20,463 nucleotides of DNA from Oceanospirillaceae bacterium (GTDB taxonomy: Bacteria; Pseudomonadota; Gammaproteobacteria; Pseudomonadales; Balneatricaceae), in NCBI GenBank assembly GCA_003521845.1, contig DPHB01000063.1, positions 8,057 through 28,519 of the forward strand, written 5' to 3'. The position numbers and the translations under genes are program-made. The notes under the pieces are model-generated. The model was not told the DNA's origin, did not search any database, and saw nothing but the letters and a program-made list of their open reading frames with translations. This document shows, in pieces, positions 8,201 to 14,651 of this stretch. Each line of letters opens with the position of its first letter. The stretch's first letter is position 1.

Positions 8201-9124
8201 CTAGTTAAATATGCCAGCAGCGCCGGGGAGACTCGACCTCAGGCACCGCATAAACTGATGCAAACGGGGCTGACGAGCTTTCCTTCACAAACACTGCCAG
8301 AGCAGGTGGTCATTTCTCAAGCCGGTGCTAAGATGCCCGTTTGGCCAGCCTTAAAGGACGACGGTAAAAGCGTGGCTGTGGTGTTTGCCGATAGTAGCGC
8401 CGAGGCTAAGGGAATCACTCGTGATGGCTTGTTACGGCTTTACCTTATCGCACTAAATGATCAGGTTAAGCACCTCGGCAAAACTCTACCAAGCATGCGC
8501 AAAGCAGAACTCTTGTTTGCCGCCATTGGTAAAGCACCTGACTTACGCGAGCAGGTGTTTGCTAAGGCTATTGAAAGTGTGTTTTTACAAGGTCAGTGGC
8601 CGACAAGTCCCGAAGCTTTCAAACACAGCCTTGCATCACGTGGCGACTTACCGGAAGCGGTGGAGCGCATTATTGGCTTGGTAATACAGATACTGGTTTC
8701 TCATCAATTAATCAGAAAACAGCTGAAAGGCCAGTTAAATTTGGCTTGGGCCAATGTTTACCAAGATGTTGGTGGCCAACTAGATAGTTTAGTAAGCCGT
8801 GACTTTGTCGCCCACACGCCTCTGGCGGTGATGTCGGACATGCCGCGTTATATGAAAGCTATTGAACATCGCCTAACTCGCTTTGCTCAGCAATTGCCTA
8901 AAGAAAATGCTTGGGTACAAGAGTTACGCGATTGGCAGCAGCGCTATGCACAGGCACAACAGCGCTGCTTGCCTTATTCGCCCGTGGCTGATGCTTTGCA
9001 TGGTTTTTATTGGCAGTTGCAGGAATACCGTGTGTCGTTATTCGCCCAGCAGCTAGGCACTAAACACCCGGTGTCGAGTAAGCGTTTGCATAAGCAATGG
9101 CAGGACATTGAGAGCTTAGGCTGA
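5216..9124 (+). CDS. hrpA: ATP-dependent RNA helicase HrpA (DEAH box)
   Basis: A 1302-residue DEAH-box RNA helicase, almost exactly the length of E. coli HrpA. Motifs in order are Walker A GETGSGKTT (89-97, K95), Walker B DEAH (186-189), SATID (motif III), the second RecA domain with LPGERDI and ATNVAETSVTVPG, and motif VI QRKGRCGR (401-408). These are followed by the winged-helix/ratchet (HA2) and OB-fold regions and the long C-terminal extension (DUF3418 type) that is specific to bacterial HrpA. The family is cytoplasmic and acts on RNA and ribosomes; recent work links HrpA to rescue of stalled or collided ribosomes. The start at 5216 has only a weak CTGAG upstream, but the leading residues fit the family. 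It stands alone under its own promoter and is convergent with the LysR gene on the minus strand. No truncation or missing motif was seen. Confidence 0.96.
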   Translation: MSVDLTQCLAKDLPSLQKLAAKIAQRVKQKQPSERLQAQLQAQWQRSHTTWQQRQQAMPNITYPDLPVSGQRDKLVKLIQDNQVVVLAGETGSGKTTQLPKLCLEAGQGVRGLIGHTQPRRLAARSVAQRIAEELQVSLGQQVGYQVRFNEQVSSNTLVKLMTDGILLAETRQDPDLLRYDTIIVDEAHERSLNIDFLLGYLKQLLQRRKDLKLIITSATIDVERFAKHFNDAPVVQVSGRTYPVDLWYRPLFQGNDADGKQEDRSLGRDQAVLDGVEQALVEIEKHERGKGQPVGDVLIFLPGERDIRDLAQFLRKLERPQWQIMPLYGRLSFAEQQKVFQPGGAGRRIVLATNVAETSVTVPGIRYVIDPGTARMSRYSYRSKVQRLPIEAISQASANQRKGRCGRVSAGICIRLYDEEDFLSRPEFTDAEILRTNLASVILQMQDLKLGTVTDFPFIDMPDSRFVNDGVKLLQELGALDDRRRLTPLGKQLARLPVDPRIARMVLAGAQWGALQEVLVIAAALTIQDPRERPPERQQAADQKHQQWREDNSDFLSLVNLWQDHEVHRQDLSQNQLRKWCAKNFLAYMRMREWREVHRQILLMCQHMGLSLNQEPASFEAIHRALLTGLLGNIGHKDEDGCFLGPRQRRFHVFPGSALYKKPPAWLMASELVETSRLFARSVAKIDPSWVEDIAGSLLKYNYSEPAWHKRQGQVMAMEQVSLYGLVLASQRKVPYGKIDADVSQQLLIMEGLVQGKLVTKGEFLAHNRDLVDEVEGLEAKTRRRDILVDDRVVFEFYADKLASANSLVTSTAAFERWRKWAEKQEPKLLHMSKQDLMRDQADTVSVAAFPDRLHWLDMSWPLSYQFEPGNEQDGVTLRVPVNQLKRVPIKRLTWLVPGLLLDKISALIRGLPKSQRKAFVPVPNYAQAVYEAVTADNIDLLDALAKQLQRMSGRPFDTQLLQDIVLDDLYYMGIQVVADDGKPLAYSRDLESLLVKYASSAGETRPQAPHKLMQTGLTSFPSQTLPEQVVISQAGAKMPVWPALKDDGKSVAVVFADSSAEAKGITRDGLLRLYLIALNDQVKHLGKTLPSMRKAELLFAAIGKAPDLREQVFAKAIESVFLQGQWPTSPEAFKHSLASRGDLPEAVERIIGLVIQILVSHQLIRKQLKGQLNLAWANVYQDVGGQLDSLVSRDFVAHTPLAVMSDMPRYMKAIEHRLTRFAQQLPKENAWVQELRDWQQRYAQAQQRCLPYSPVADALHGFYWQLQEYRVSLFAQQLGTKHPVSSKRLHKQWQDIESLG

Positions 9125-9149
9125 TTACTAGAGAGAGGGGCAGACTTAA

Positions 9150-9196
9150 GGTACCCAAAACATTCGCTTGGCTCATGGGGCAGTCCCTCTGACCCC
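9150..9196. repeat. Dispersed repeat fragment overlapping the 3' end of a LysR gene
   Basis: GTACCCAAAACATTCGCTTG followed by GCTCATGGGGCAG matches the repeat at 12603 with two differences over about 33 bases. The next part, GGGGCAGTCCCTCTGACCCC (9177-9196), matches 5075-5094 with about two changes. It sits between the convergent ends of hrpA and the LysR gene, and bases 9173-9196 lie inside the LysR coding frame. Confidence 0.75.
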
Positions 9197-10084
9197 GTTT
9201 TGCTCGTTCAGCGACATGGTTGGCAGGTTGGTCTGTAAGTATTCTTGCAAACGTAAACACGCAGGGTTGTCTGTGCTAGGGTCGGATTGAAAAATGATCT
9301 GAATATTCCCTAAGTCTGGGTAGCCAGGCAAACTAGAGTGCGCCGTTAACGACTCTGGTACCGTACTAGCTGCCATGGCACTCACCCCCAGGCCCGCTTG
9401 AATAGCGGCGGTAATACCAAGCAAACTGGAAGAACTATAAGCCACATGCCATTCCCGATTGGCTTGATTGAGCCTGCTGACAATACGTTGTCGGTAGCTA
9501 CAACCTTGTGGGTATAAAATCAAATTAATGCCTAGCTCTGGGTCGGGGATATCATAGCCGTTGCTAACCCAAGCAATGGGCTCAACAAAGGTACTGGCTT
9601 GGCTTAGGTTGCTTGCGGCCCCCGTATCTAAATTTTGCGTGGAGGTGGCCAGCACAAGGTCGTAATGGCCTTGCTCAAAATCACGCAGTAGTTTTTCGCT
9701 TAACTCACAATTTACCTCTAAACTCACATCTGGATAGCTCGCTGTAAACTGACTTAGCAGGCTTGGTAAATAGGATACTTCAAAGTCGTTAGGGATGCCC
9801 AAGCGTACTTGGCCACTCACTTGCTGTTTGTGAATTCGGGTAAAAGCGGCATCATTTAAGGCCAGTATTTGGCGCGCAAAGCTGAGTAGTATTTCACCTT
9901 GTTCGGTTACTTGTAAATGCTTATCACGGTGCATGAGCGGCGCATCGACTAATTCTTCTAAGCGCTTAATTTGCAAGCTTATCGCCGGTTGGGTACGGCC
10001 TAGTATTAAGCCTGCTTGGGTAAAACCACCACGGTCAATGACCGTAACAAAGGTACGTAAAAGCTCGGTAGGTAAATTTTTCAT
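9173..10084 (-). CDS. LysR-type transcriptional regulator (LrhA-like N-terminus)
   Basis: A 303-residue LysR-family regulator. The N-terminal winged helix-turn-helix covers residues 1-62 (LLRTFVTVIDRGGFTQAG, then RTQPAISLQIKRLEELV), followed by the linker helix and a periplasmic-binding-like effector domain (about 90-290). The LLRTFV...RTQ.A.S.Q..RLE pattern resembles the LrhA/HexA subgroup, which often controls motility and surface genes, but the target here is unknown. It is transcribed away from the plus-strand LysR gene at 10377 and converges on hrpA. No clear Shine-Dalgarno sequence precedes the ATG. The last seven codons (residues GVRGTAP) and the TGA lie in the dispersed repeat, so the native C-terminus has probably been replaced or extended by repeat sequence; this should not affect the folded domains. 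Confidence 0.92.
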   Translation of the reverse strand: MKNLPTELLRTFVTVIDRGGFTQAGLILGRTQPAISLQIKRLEELVDAPLMHRDKHLQVTEQGEILLSFARQILALNDAAFTRIHKQQVSGQVRLGIPNDFEVSYLPSLLSQFTASYPDVSLEVNCELSEKLLRDFEQGHYDLVLATSTQNLDTGAASNLSQASTFVEPIAWVSNGYDIPDPELGINLILYPQGCSYRQRIVSRLNQANREWHVAYSSSSLLGITAAIQAGLGVSAMAASTVPESLTAHSSLPGYPDLGNIQIIFQSDPSTDNPACLRLQEYLQTNLPTMSLNEQNGVRGTAP

Positions 10085-10149
10085 AGTGGTTTAATGATAC
10101 ATGCCTTCATTGCCAGATACTAATACGCCATTGCGAAATTTCCTGCTCC

Positions 10150-10303
10150 GTCATTGCCTACCCAAAGCACTCGCTCCGCTCGCGGGGCAGGCTCAGCGCA
10201 GCAAAGCAACCTCTTTGAGGCTGCACTTCGCCTGATAAAGATTGCTTCGCTGCGCTCGCAATGACCATATGGCTGCGCTCGCAATGACAATATGGCTGCG
10301 CTT
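10150..10303. repeat. Palindromic repeat block between head-to-head LysR genes
   Basis: 10150-10213 carries TACCCAAAGCACTCGCT, then GCTCGCGGGGCAGGCTCAGC and GCAAAGCAACCT. It matches the plus-strand copy at 12603 and the reverse complement of 4936-4985. AGCGCAGCAAAGCAACCT (10195-10212) pairs with AGATTGCTTCGCTGCGCT (10239-10256) apart from two mismatches. The sequence 10240-10265 is the reverse complement of 4997-5022 with a single difference over 26 bases. The block fills the middle of a 292-base gap and contains no gene. Confidence 0.85.
10249..10303 (+). repeat. Tandem repeat, 23-base unit, 2.4 copies
   Basis: GCTGCGCTCGCAATGACCATATG-type units occupy 10249-10271 and 10272-10294 with one difference (C or A at unit position 18), followed by a partial third copy GCTGCGCTT at 10295-10303. 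It is an expansion at the edge of the palindromic repeat and lies about 75 bases upstream of the GcvA-like gene, so it could affect that gene's control region. Confidence 0.8.
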
Positions 10304-10376
10304 AATATAAATCAAATGCTGATTCAGGTCACTAAAAACGGTACACTGCATTGCTTGCTTTAAATGAGAATTTATC

Positions 10377-11276
10377 ATGGCTTTTAATTACCGTAGTTTG
10401 CCTCCCCTCAATGCACTCGTGGCTTTTAATGCGGCGGCTGAGGAGCAAAGTTTTACCCGGGCGGCACAACGTCTTTTTGTTACCCAGGGAGCGATTAGTC
10501 GACAGGTGCGTTTGCTAGAAGAGCGCCTAGGTGTCACTTTGTTTATTCGTGACAATCGTCAGGTACGATTAACCGATGCCGGAGCCAGCTATTTTCAAGC
10601 AATTACCGTGGCCTTGTCACAGGTTGCCAGCGCGACAGAGCTTTTGCAGCAACCATTTGATGCCAACCAAATTACCGTGGCAACCACCCACGCAGTGGCT
10701 TCCTTGTGGTTGATGTCGCGTATTAGTCACTATTGCCAACTCGATGATCAGGTGGATGTGCGCCTGCTGGCTTCAGATAGTATTATGGATGTGCGCACCC
10801 AAGATTATGATTGCTGTGTTGGTTATAGTCTTAAGCAGCCAGACGGCGGCCGTGTAACCAAGTTATTTGATGAGCGCATATTTGTCGTTTGTAGCCCCGA
10901 TTATTTGTCCCGGCACCAGGGTTTGAGTACCCAAGAATTGTTGGCAACTAGGCAGTTGGTTTTAGAAAATACCGACTCCAATTGGTTTAACTGGCCAGAT
11001 TGGTTTGCCGGAGTTGATATAGATCTAATCACCCCGCAACATAAATTGACCTTTAGTCACTATACAATGTTGTTGCAGGCGGCTCAGCAAGGGCAGGGTA
11101 TTGCCTTGGCTTGGGATTACCTGGTGAGTGATTATCTTGAGTCTGGTGTGCTTGTTAAAGCCGCTGATCTGGAGATGCAAACGGATGCCGGTTTTTACCT
11201 GGTTACTTCACCAGAGGGTGAACAAAAAGAAGCTGCGGGCCGTTTTTGTGATTGGTTGGTGTCGCAGGAGAACTAG
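10377..11276 (+). CDS. GcvA-like LysR-type transcriptional regulator
   Basis: A 299-residue LysR regulator of the GcvA subgroup. The opening LPPLNALVAFNAAAEEQSFTRAA and LFVTQGAISRQVRLLEERLG is close to E. coli GcvA, and the effector domain spans about 90-295. GcvA itself controls glycine cleavage, but GcvA-like proteins commonly regulate an adjacent catabolic gene. Here the gene lies 132 bases upstream of, and in the same direction as, a Rieske oxygenase gene, so that gene is the obvious candidate target; its inducer might be the oxygenase substrate (inference). The start ATG at 10377 has GAGAA at 10366-10370. A possible -10 (TACACT, 10342-10347) lacks a good -35. The divergent neighbour is another LysR gene, which is unusual because LysR genes normally face their target. 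Confidence 0.92.
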   Translation: MAFNYRSLPPLNALVAFNAAAEEQSFTRAAQRLFVTQGAISRQVRLLEERLGVTLFIRDNRQVRLTDAGASYFQAITVALSQVASATELLQQPFDANQITVATTHAVASLWLMSRISHYCQLDDQVDVRLLASDSIMDVRTQDYDCCVGYSLKQPDGGRVTKLFDERIFVVCSPDYLSRHQGLSTQELLATRQLVLENTDSNWFNWPDWFAGVDIDLITPQHKLTFSHYTMLLQAAQQGQGIALAWDYLVSDYLESGVLVKAADLEMQTDAGFYLVTSPEGEQKEAAGRFCDWLVSQEN

Positions 11277-11408
11277 TTCAGGTCGCATTCGCTTTGTATG
11301 ATAAAAACTCATAGATAGTCTGATAAAATATCGATTGTTCCCGGTGCTTCTTTCGGGCACATTAGGCGCCAATATAAATGACGTGAATCAATTATTTGGA
11401 GCCTGACT

Positions 11409-12584
11409 ATGAGTAGCTTTGAACGCATCCCTATGGCCGACCTGCAAGCCGCCACTTTACCTATTGAAGAAGCCCATGGCTTGCCCAATGGGGTTTATAA
11501 TGATCCGGATTTTCTCATCGAAGAACGTGATCGTGTACTGGCAAAAACCTGGTCTGGCATTGGTTTTGCTGGTGATTTGCCTCAGTCTGGCTACGTAAAA
11601 CCGGTAACCTTTATGGGGCTACCAATGGTAATCATGCGCGATCGTGAAGACAATATACGCGTGTTTCACAACGTGTGCAGTCACCGTGGCATGATAGTTA
11701 TCAATGAAGCTGGTCCTGTACAAGGCTCTATCCGTTGCCCTTACCATTCGTGGACTTATGCGCTCAATGGCGATTTGAAGGGGACGCCGCACCTAGGCGG
11801 TGTGGGTGTGCATACTTCACCCAGCTTCAAGTGCGAAAATCACGGCATGAAAGAAATTCGTAGTGCGGTTTGGTTTGACGTGGTGTTTATCAACCTAGAT
11901 GGCGCTGCCCCTGAATTTGATAGCTTTATTAAGCCGCTGACAGAGCGTTGGAGTCAGTTTATTGGTGATACTGGTTATGAGCGTTTGGTGCGTGAGCCTA
12001 ACGCTGGTGTTATGCAGCTAGATGTAGAGTGTAACTGGAAACTAGCGGTAGAAAACTACTGCGAGAGTTACCACCTACCCTGGGTACACCCTGGCTTAAA
12101 TAGCTATTCTCGTATTCAAGATCACTATCATATTATGTTTGATGAGTTTGCGGGCCAGGGCACCTTGGTTTACAACCTGTCAGACACTGCTGGTACTAGC
12201 TTGCCGACCTTTCCCGAATGGCCTGCAGAAAAGTTAAAAGAAGCCGAGTACATCACGGTATTCCCCAATGTCTTACTGGGTTTGCAGGCGGATCATGCGT
12301 TTGCCATTGTTCTAGAACCGGTAAGCAATAGTCGCACCCTTGAGCACTTGCGCATCTTGTATGTGGGCGATGAAGCTTTGAGTGATACTTATGCGGCTTG
12401 CCGTGATGCCACTATGGAATCATGGAAAGTTGTTTTTGGTGAAGATGTCGGCGTGGTAGAAGGTATGCAGTCTGGGCGTGTATCACCCGGTTTCCAGGGT
12501 GGTGTATTTTCGCCGGTACAGGACAACCCGACTCACTTCTTTCATAAGTGGGTAGCTGGGCGTTTGTTGGCGTCTGCTGAATAA
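11409..12584 (+). CDS. Rieske non-heme iron oxygenase, alpha subunit
   Basis: A 391-residue oxygenase component that uses O2 and electrons from a partner reductase to hydroxylate or demethylate an organic substrate. The Rieske [2Fe-2S] motif is complete: C90-S-H92 and C110-P-Y-H113. The catalytic iron ligands are H222 and H227 in ENYCESYHLPWVHP, with D346 in GEDVGVVEGMQ as the likely third ligand. The inter-subunit bridging position three residues before H222 is glutamate (E219), where naphthalene-dioxygenase-type enzymes have aspartate; Glu there is typical of the branch with choline, glycine-betaine and carnitine oxygenases. I therefore lean to a quaternary-ammonium or methyl-amine type substrate over an aromatic ring, but the substrate is not determined. 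No beta subunit or ferredoxin-type reductase is adjacent. GGAG at 11398-11401 gives a good start. A GcvA-like regulator gene precedes it; a rubredoxin-reductase fusion follows after a repeat and a terminator. Confidence 0.9.
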   Translation: MSSFERIPMADLQAATLPIEEAHGLPNGVYNDPDFLIEERDRVLAKTWSGIGFAGDLPQSGYVKPVTFMGLPMVIMRDREDNIRVFHNVCSHRGMIVINEAGPVQGSIRCPYHSWTYALNGDLKGTPHLGGVGVHTSPSFKCENHGMKEIRSAVWFDVVFINLDGAAPEFDSFIKPLTERWSQFIGDTGYERLVREPNAGVMQLDVECNWKLAVENYCESYHLPWVHPGLNSYSRIQDHYHIMFDEFAGQGTLVYNLSDTAGTSLPTFPEWPAEKLKEAEYITVFPNVLLGLQADHAFAIVLEPVSNSRTLEHLRILYVGDEALSDTYAACRDATMESWKVVFGEDVGVVEGMQSGRVSPGFQGGVFSPVQDNPTHFFHKWVAGRLLASAE

Positions 12585-12602
12585 CTTGTCATTAGCGATT
12601 GC

Positions 12603-12657
12603 GTACCCAAAACACTCGCTTCGCTCATGGGGCAGGCTCAGCGCAGCGAAGCAGCCT
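12603..12657. repeat. Dispersed repeat fragment, half unit
   Basis: GTACCCAAAACACTCGCTTC, then GCTCATGGGGCAGGCTCAGC and GCAGCGAAGCAGCCT, matches 10157-10212 and the minus-strand reading of 4936-4977. Only one arm is present here; the sequence after 12660 does not supply the pairing arm. It lies 19 bases after the Rieske oxygenase stop. Confidence 0.8.
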
Positions 12658-12714
12658 TTCCCGGCCTACTGAGTTGTCGTGTAGTTACACTCTTCGCAAT
12701 GCAGCAACTACGAT

Positions 12715-12744
12715 AAAAGGGGTGCTATAATGCGCCCCTTTTTT
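12715..12744 (+). terminator. Rho-independent terminator with a -10 hexamer in its loop
   Basis: AAAAGGGGTGC (12715-12725) pairs fully with GCGCCCCTTTT (12732-12742; one T-G pair), giving an 11-base-pair stem with the loop TATAAT, followed by a T run to 12744. It lies 131 bases after the Rieske oxygenase stop and 27 bases before the rubredoxin-fusion start, so it most likely ends the oxygenase transcript. Confidence 0.75.
12723..12731 (+). promoter_or_regulatory. Extended -10 promoter inside the terminator hairpin
   Basis: TGCTATAAT is a perfect extended -10 element (TGn plus TATAAT). No convincing -35 lies 16-18 bases upstream, which extended -10 promoters can tolerate. Transcription would start near 12738, within the T run, giving a leader of about 34 bases for the rubredoxin-fusion gene. 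Confidence 0.55.
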
Positions 12745-12771
12745 GACGCAATATTGAGTAAGAGAATTAGC

Positions 12772-14160
12772 ATGGCAGATCAACCTTTCAAGAAGTGGCT
12801 TTGTATCATTTGTGGCTTTGTGTATGACGAAGAACAAGGTTGGCCTCGCGATGGCATTGCTGCCGGTACACGCTGGGAAGATGTCCCCGACGATTGGTTG
12901 TGCCCTGATTGTTTGGTCGGTAAGGCCGATTTTGAAATGATCGAGCTGCCGAGTGCGCCAACCCCAGCGCTCACGATACCTACAGTTACTCAAGCGCCTA
13001 AGGGGCCAATTGTTATTATTGGCTCTGGTTATGCTGGTTACAACCTTGCTGAAGCGGTGCGCAAGCTAAAAGCCGATGCCGAAATTGTTGTCCTGACTGC
13101 CGATGATGGCTTGCTTTACTCTAAGCCAGCCTTGTCTAATGGCTTACTCAATGCCCAGCAAGCTAGTGACCTAGTGAGTGAAGGGCCGCTCGATATGGCG
13201 AATCGTCTCAATATACGTATCGTTACCCATTGCCAAGTAGAGCGCATTGATAAGCAAGAAAAACTCATTCACACCAATCTTGGGCAGCAAGCCTATGGTC
13301 AACTGGTATTGGCTACCGGCGCCAAGCCTATTCGCTTGCCGATTCCTGGTGCTGGTGCGGCTGATATGCTCAGTGTTAACGATCTTCAAGACTACCGTAA
13401 CTACCGCGCTGCGCTTGATGGTAAGCAAAAAGTATTGCTCATTGGTAATGGATTAATTGGTTGTGAATTTGCCAATGACTTAGCAGCTACTGGCCACCAA
13501 GTAGATTTGGTTGGCCTAACAGGCTGGCCGATGGACCGTTTGTTACCAGAAAGTATTGGCCGCCAGTTGCAATCTAGTTTGCAAGAACTGGGTGTTAACT
13601 GGTATTTAGAAAAAACCGTGGTACGCATTGAATACGCAAATCCAGACGATACTCGCAGCGGCTATCAGGTGACCTTGAGTGATGGTCAACAATTGCAAGC
13701 CGATGTTCTGGTGTCGGCGGTAGGCCTGCAAGCGCGTATGGATCTAGCCGCACTGGCGGGTATTGATTGTGGTGTGGGGATTCAGGTTAATGACCAGCTA
13801 GCGACTAGTGTCGAGCATATTTATGCCCTAGGCGACTGTATTGAAGTGAGGGGCCAGCTAATGCCTTATATAGCGCCTATCTATTGGGGCATACAGGCCT
13901 TAGCCAAAACACTGACAGGTACTGTTAGCAGTGTTAACTATCCATTGATGACAGTCATGGTGAAAACCCCTGCTTGTCCTTTGAGCTTGTTGCCACCTCC
14001 GGTATCAGTAGCCGGCGCTTGGCAGGTTGAGGAGTCTGCAGCGGGGATGGTGGGACGCTTCTTAGATGAGCAAGGCAAGCTAAAAGGCTTTGTGCTACAA
14101 GGAGACAAGGTCGATCAGCGTGCGGCGATGATAGAAAAAGTAAAGCAGGCTGGTCAATAA
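12772..14160 (+). CDS. Rubredoxin fused to NAD(P)H:rubredoxin reductase
   Basis: A 462-residue two-part redox protein. Residues 1-58 are a complete rubredoxin with the iron-binding cysteines C11-x2-C14 and C44-x2-C47 (LCIICGFVYD, WLCPDCLVGK). A Pro/Thr linker (about 60-77) leads to a flavoprotein: FAD-binding GSGYAG (84-89), NAD(P)H-binding GNGLIG (225-230) and the C-terminal FAD motif YALGD (351-355). Separate RubA and RubB proteins feed electrons to alkane hydroxylase or act against oxygen stress in pseudomonads and Acinetobacter; here donor and carrier are one chain. Cytoplasmic. The ATG at 12772 is preferred; the in-frame ATG at 12730 overlaps the -10 box and terminator loop, so it could not be in the mRNA from that promoter, and it adds residues unlike rubredoxin. 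No alkB gene is in view, so the acceptor is unknown; the Rieske oxygenase upstream is one possibility. Confidence 0.92.
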   Translation: MADQPFKKWLCIICGFVYDEEQGWPRDGIAAGTRWEDVPDDWLCPDCLVGKADFEMIELPSAPTPALTIPTVTQAPKGPIVIIGSGYAGYNLAEAVRKLKADAEIVVLTADDGLLYSKPALSNGLLNAQQASDLVSEGPLDMANRLNIRIVTHCQVERIDKQEKLIHTNLGQQAYGQLVLATGAKPIRLPIPGAGAADMLSVNDLQDYRNYRAALDGKQKVLLIGNGLIGCEFANDLAATGHQVDLVGLTGWPMDRLLPESIGRQLQSSLQELGVNWYLEKTVVRIEYANPDDTRSGYQVTLSDGQQLQADVLVSAVGLQARMDLAALAGIDCGVGIQVNDQLATSVEHIYALGDCIEVRGQLMPYIAPIYWGIQALAKTLTGTVSSVNYPLMTVMVKTPACPLSLLPPPVSVAGAWQVEESAAGMVGRFLDEQGKLKGFVLQGDKVDQRAAMIEKVKQAGQ

Positions 14161-14170
14161 CCTGGTAATT

Positions 14171-14196
14171 GCCAGCAAAACGAGGGCTTTGCTGGC
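14171..14196 (+). terminator. Stem-loop after the rubredoxin-reductase gene
   Basis: GCCAGCAAA (14171-14179) pairs perfectly with TTTGCTGGC (14188-14196) around an 8-base loop, 10 bases after the stop codon. The following bases (CTTGTCG) give only a poor T run, so termination may be partial or the stem may protect the 3' end. Confidence 0.55.
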
Positions 14197-14270
14197 CTTG
14201 TCGAGGCTGACCAAAGCTGCCATAAAATTGCATGATTGAGAAATTTATCTAGTTTTCGCAACTATTTTTC

Positions 14271-14298
14271 TTGCAACCCATTAAATTAGGACTAGTAT
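14271..14298 (+). promoter_or_regulatory. Weak promoter candidate for the 74-residue protein
   Basis: TTGCAA (14271-14276) and TAGTAT (14293-14298) are 16 bases apart in an AT-rich stretch, each matching four of six consensus bases. This is the best pair in the gap between the preceding stem-loop and the small gene. Confidence 0.3.
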
Positions 14299-14367
14299 TG
14301 AAAAGTATAAGGTCGTTGTTGGTGGCCTGTAGCGTCAATACCTTGTAGTCAACGGAGGAGAAGCCTG

Positions 14368-14592
14368 ATGACTAATGCTAAATTGATTCGACAAAACCGT
14401 TATAAATTGCACAACCATATCATTCAAAAGCGCGACGCTGGAAAATGGTGGGTGTTTCCCTTAGATCCTAAGAAGGATGGTTGTATAGCCACCCCTTCTG
14501 TTGTGGTTTATGCGGCTCAAACGCTACAAGATGCCCAGCTTTGGTTGAATGAGCGTTACGAGTTAAATCAAACTCAGGGCGTGTTGGCGTAA
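14368..14592 (+). CDS. Small hypothetical protein, 74 residues
   Basis: I do not recognise this protein. The reading frame is supported by an unusually strong ribosome-binding site (GGAGGAG at 14355-14361, 6 bases before the ATG) and by its isolation between stem-loops on both sides. The product is basic in its first half (KLIRQNRYKLHNHIIQKRD), has an aromatic core segment (KWWVFPLDP) and a Val/Ala-rich stretch (TPSVVVYAAQTLQDAQLWL), with no signal peptide or membrane helix. A small cytoplasmic folded domain is likely. It probably forms its own transcription unit. Function unknown. Confidence 0.72.
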   Translation: MTNAKLIRQNRYKLHNHIIQKRDAGKWWVFPLDPKKDGCIATPSVVVYAAQTLQDAQLWLNERYELNQTQGVLA

Positions 14593-14609
14593 TTGACCTA
14601 ATAATCAAC

Positions 14610-14644
14610 CAGCTAGACAGCTATTCAAGCGACCGATCTAGCTG
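14610..14644 (+). other. Stem-loop downstream of the small gene
   Basis: CAGCTAGA (14610-14617) pairs with TCTAGCTG (14637-14644) around a 19-base loop, 17 bases after the stop. TTAATAT follows, so this may be a weak terminator for the small gene. Confidence 0.4.
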
Positions 14645-14651
14645 TTAATAT

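Noticed and set aside
10249..10303. Possible CRISPR-like array from the repeated 23-base units
   Set aside because: The units are strictly tandem with no spacers, and there are no cas genes; it is a simple tandem repeat.
12730..12771. Longer rubredoxin-fusion start at ATG 12730
   Set aside because: The ATG overlaps the TATAAT box and terminator loop, has no ribosome-binding site, and the added residues do not resemble rubredoxin.
11409..14160. Rieske oxygenase and rubredoxin fusion as one operon
   Set aside because: A repeat, a strong terminator and a -10 element lie between them; I keep only a functional link as a hypothesis.
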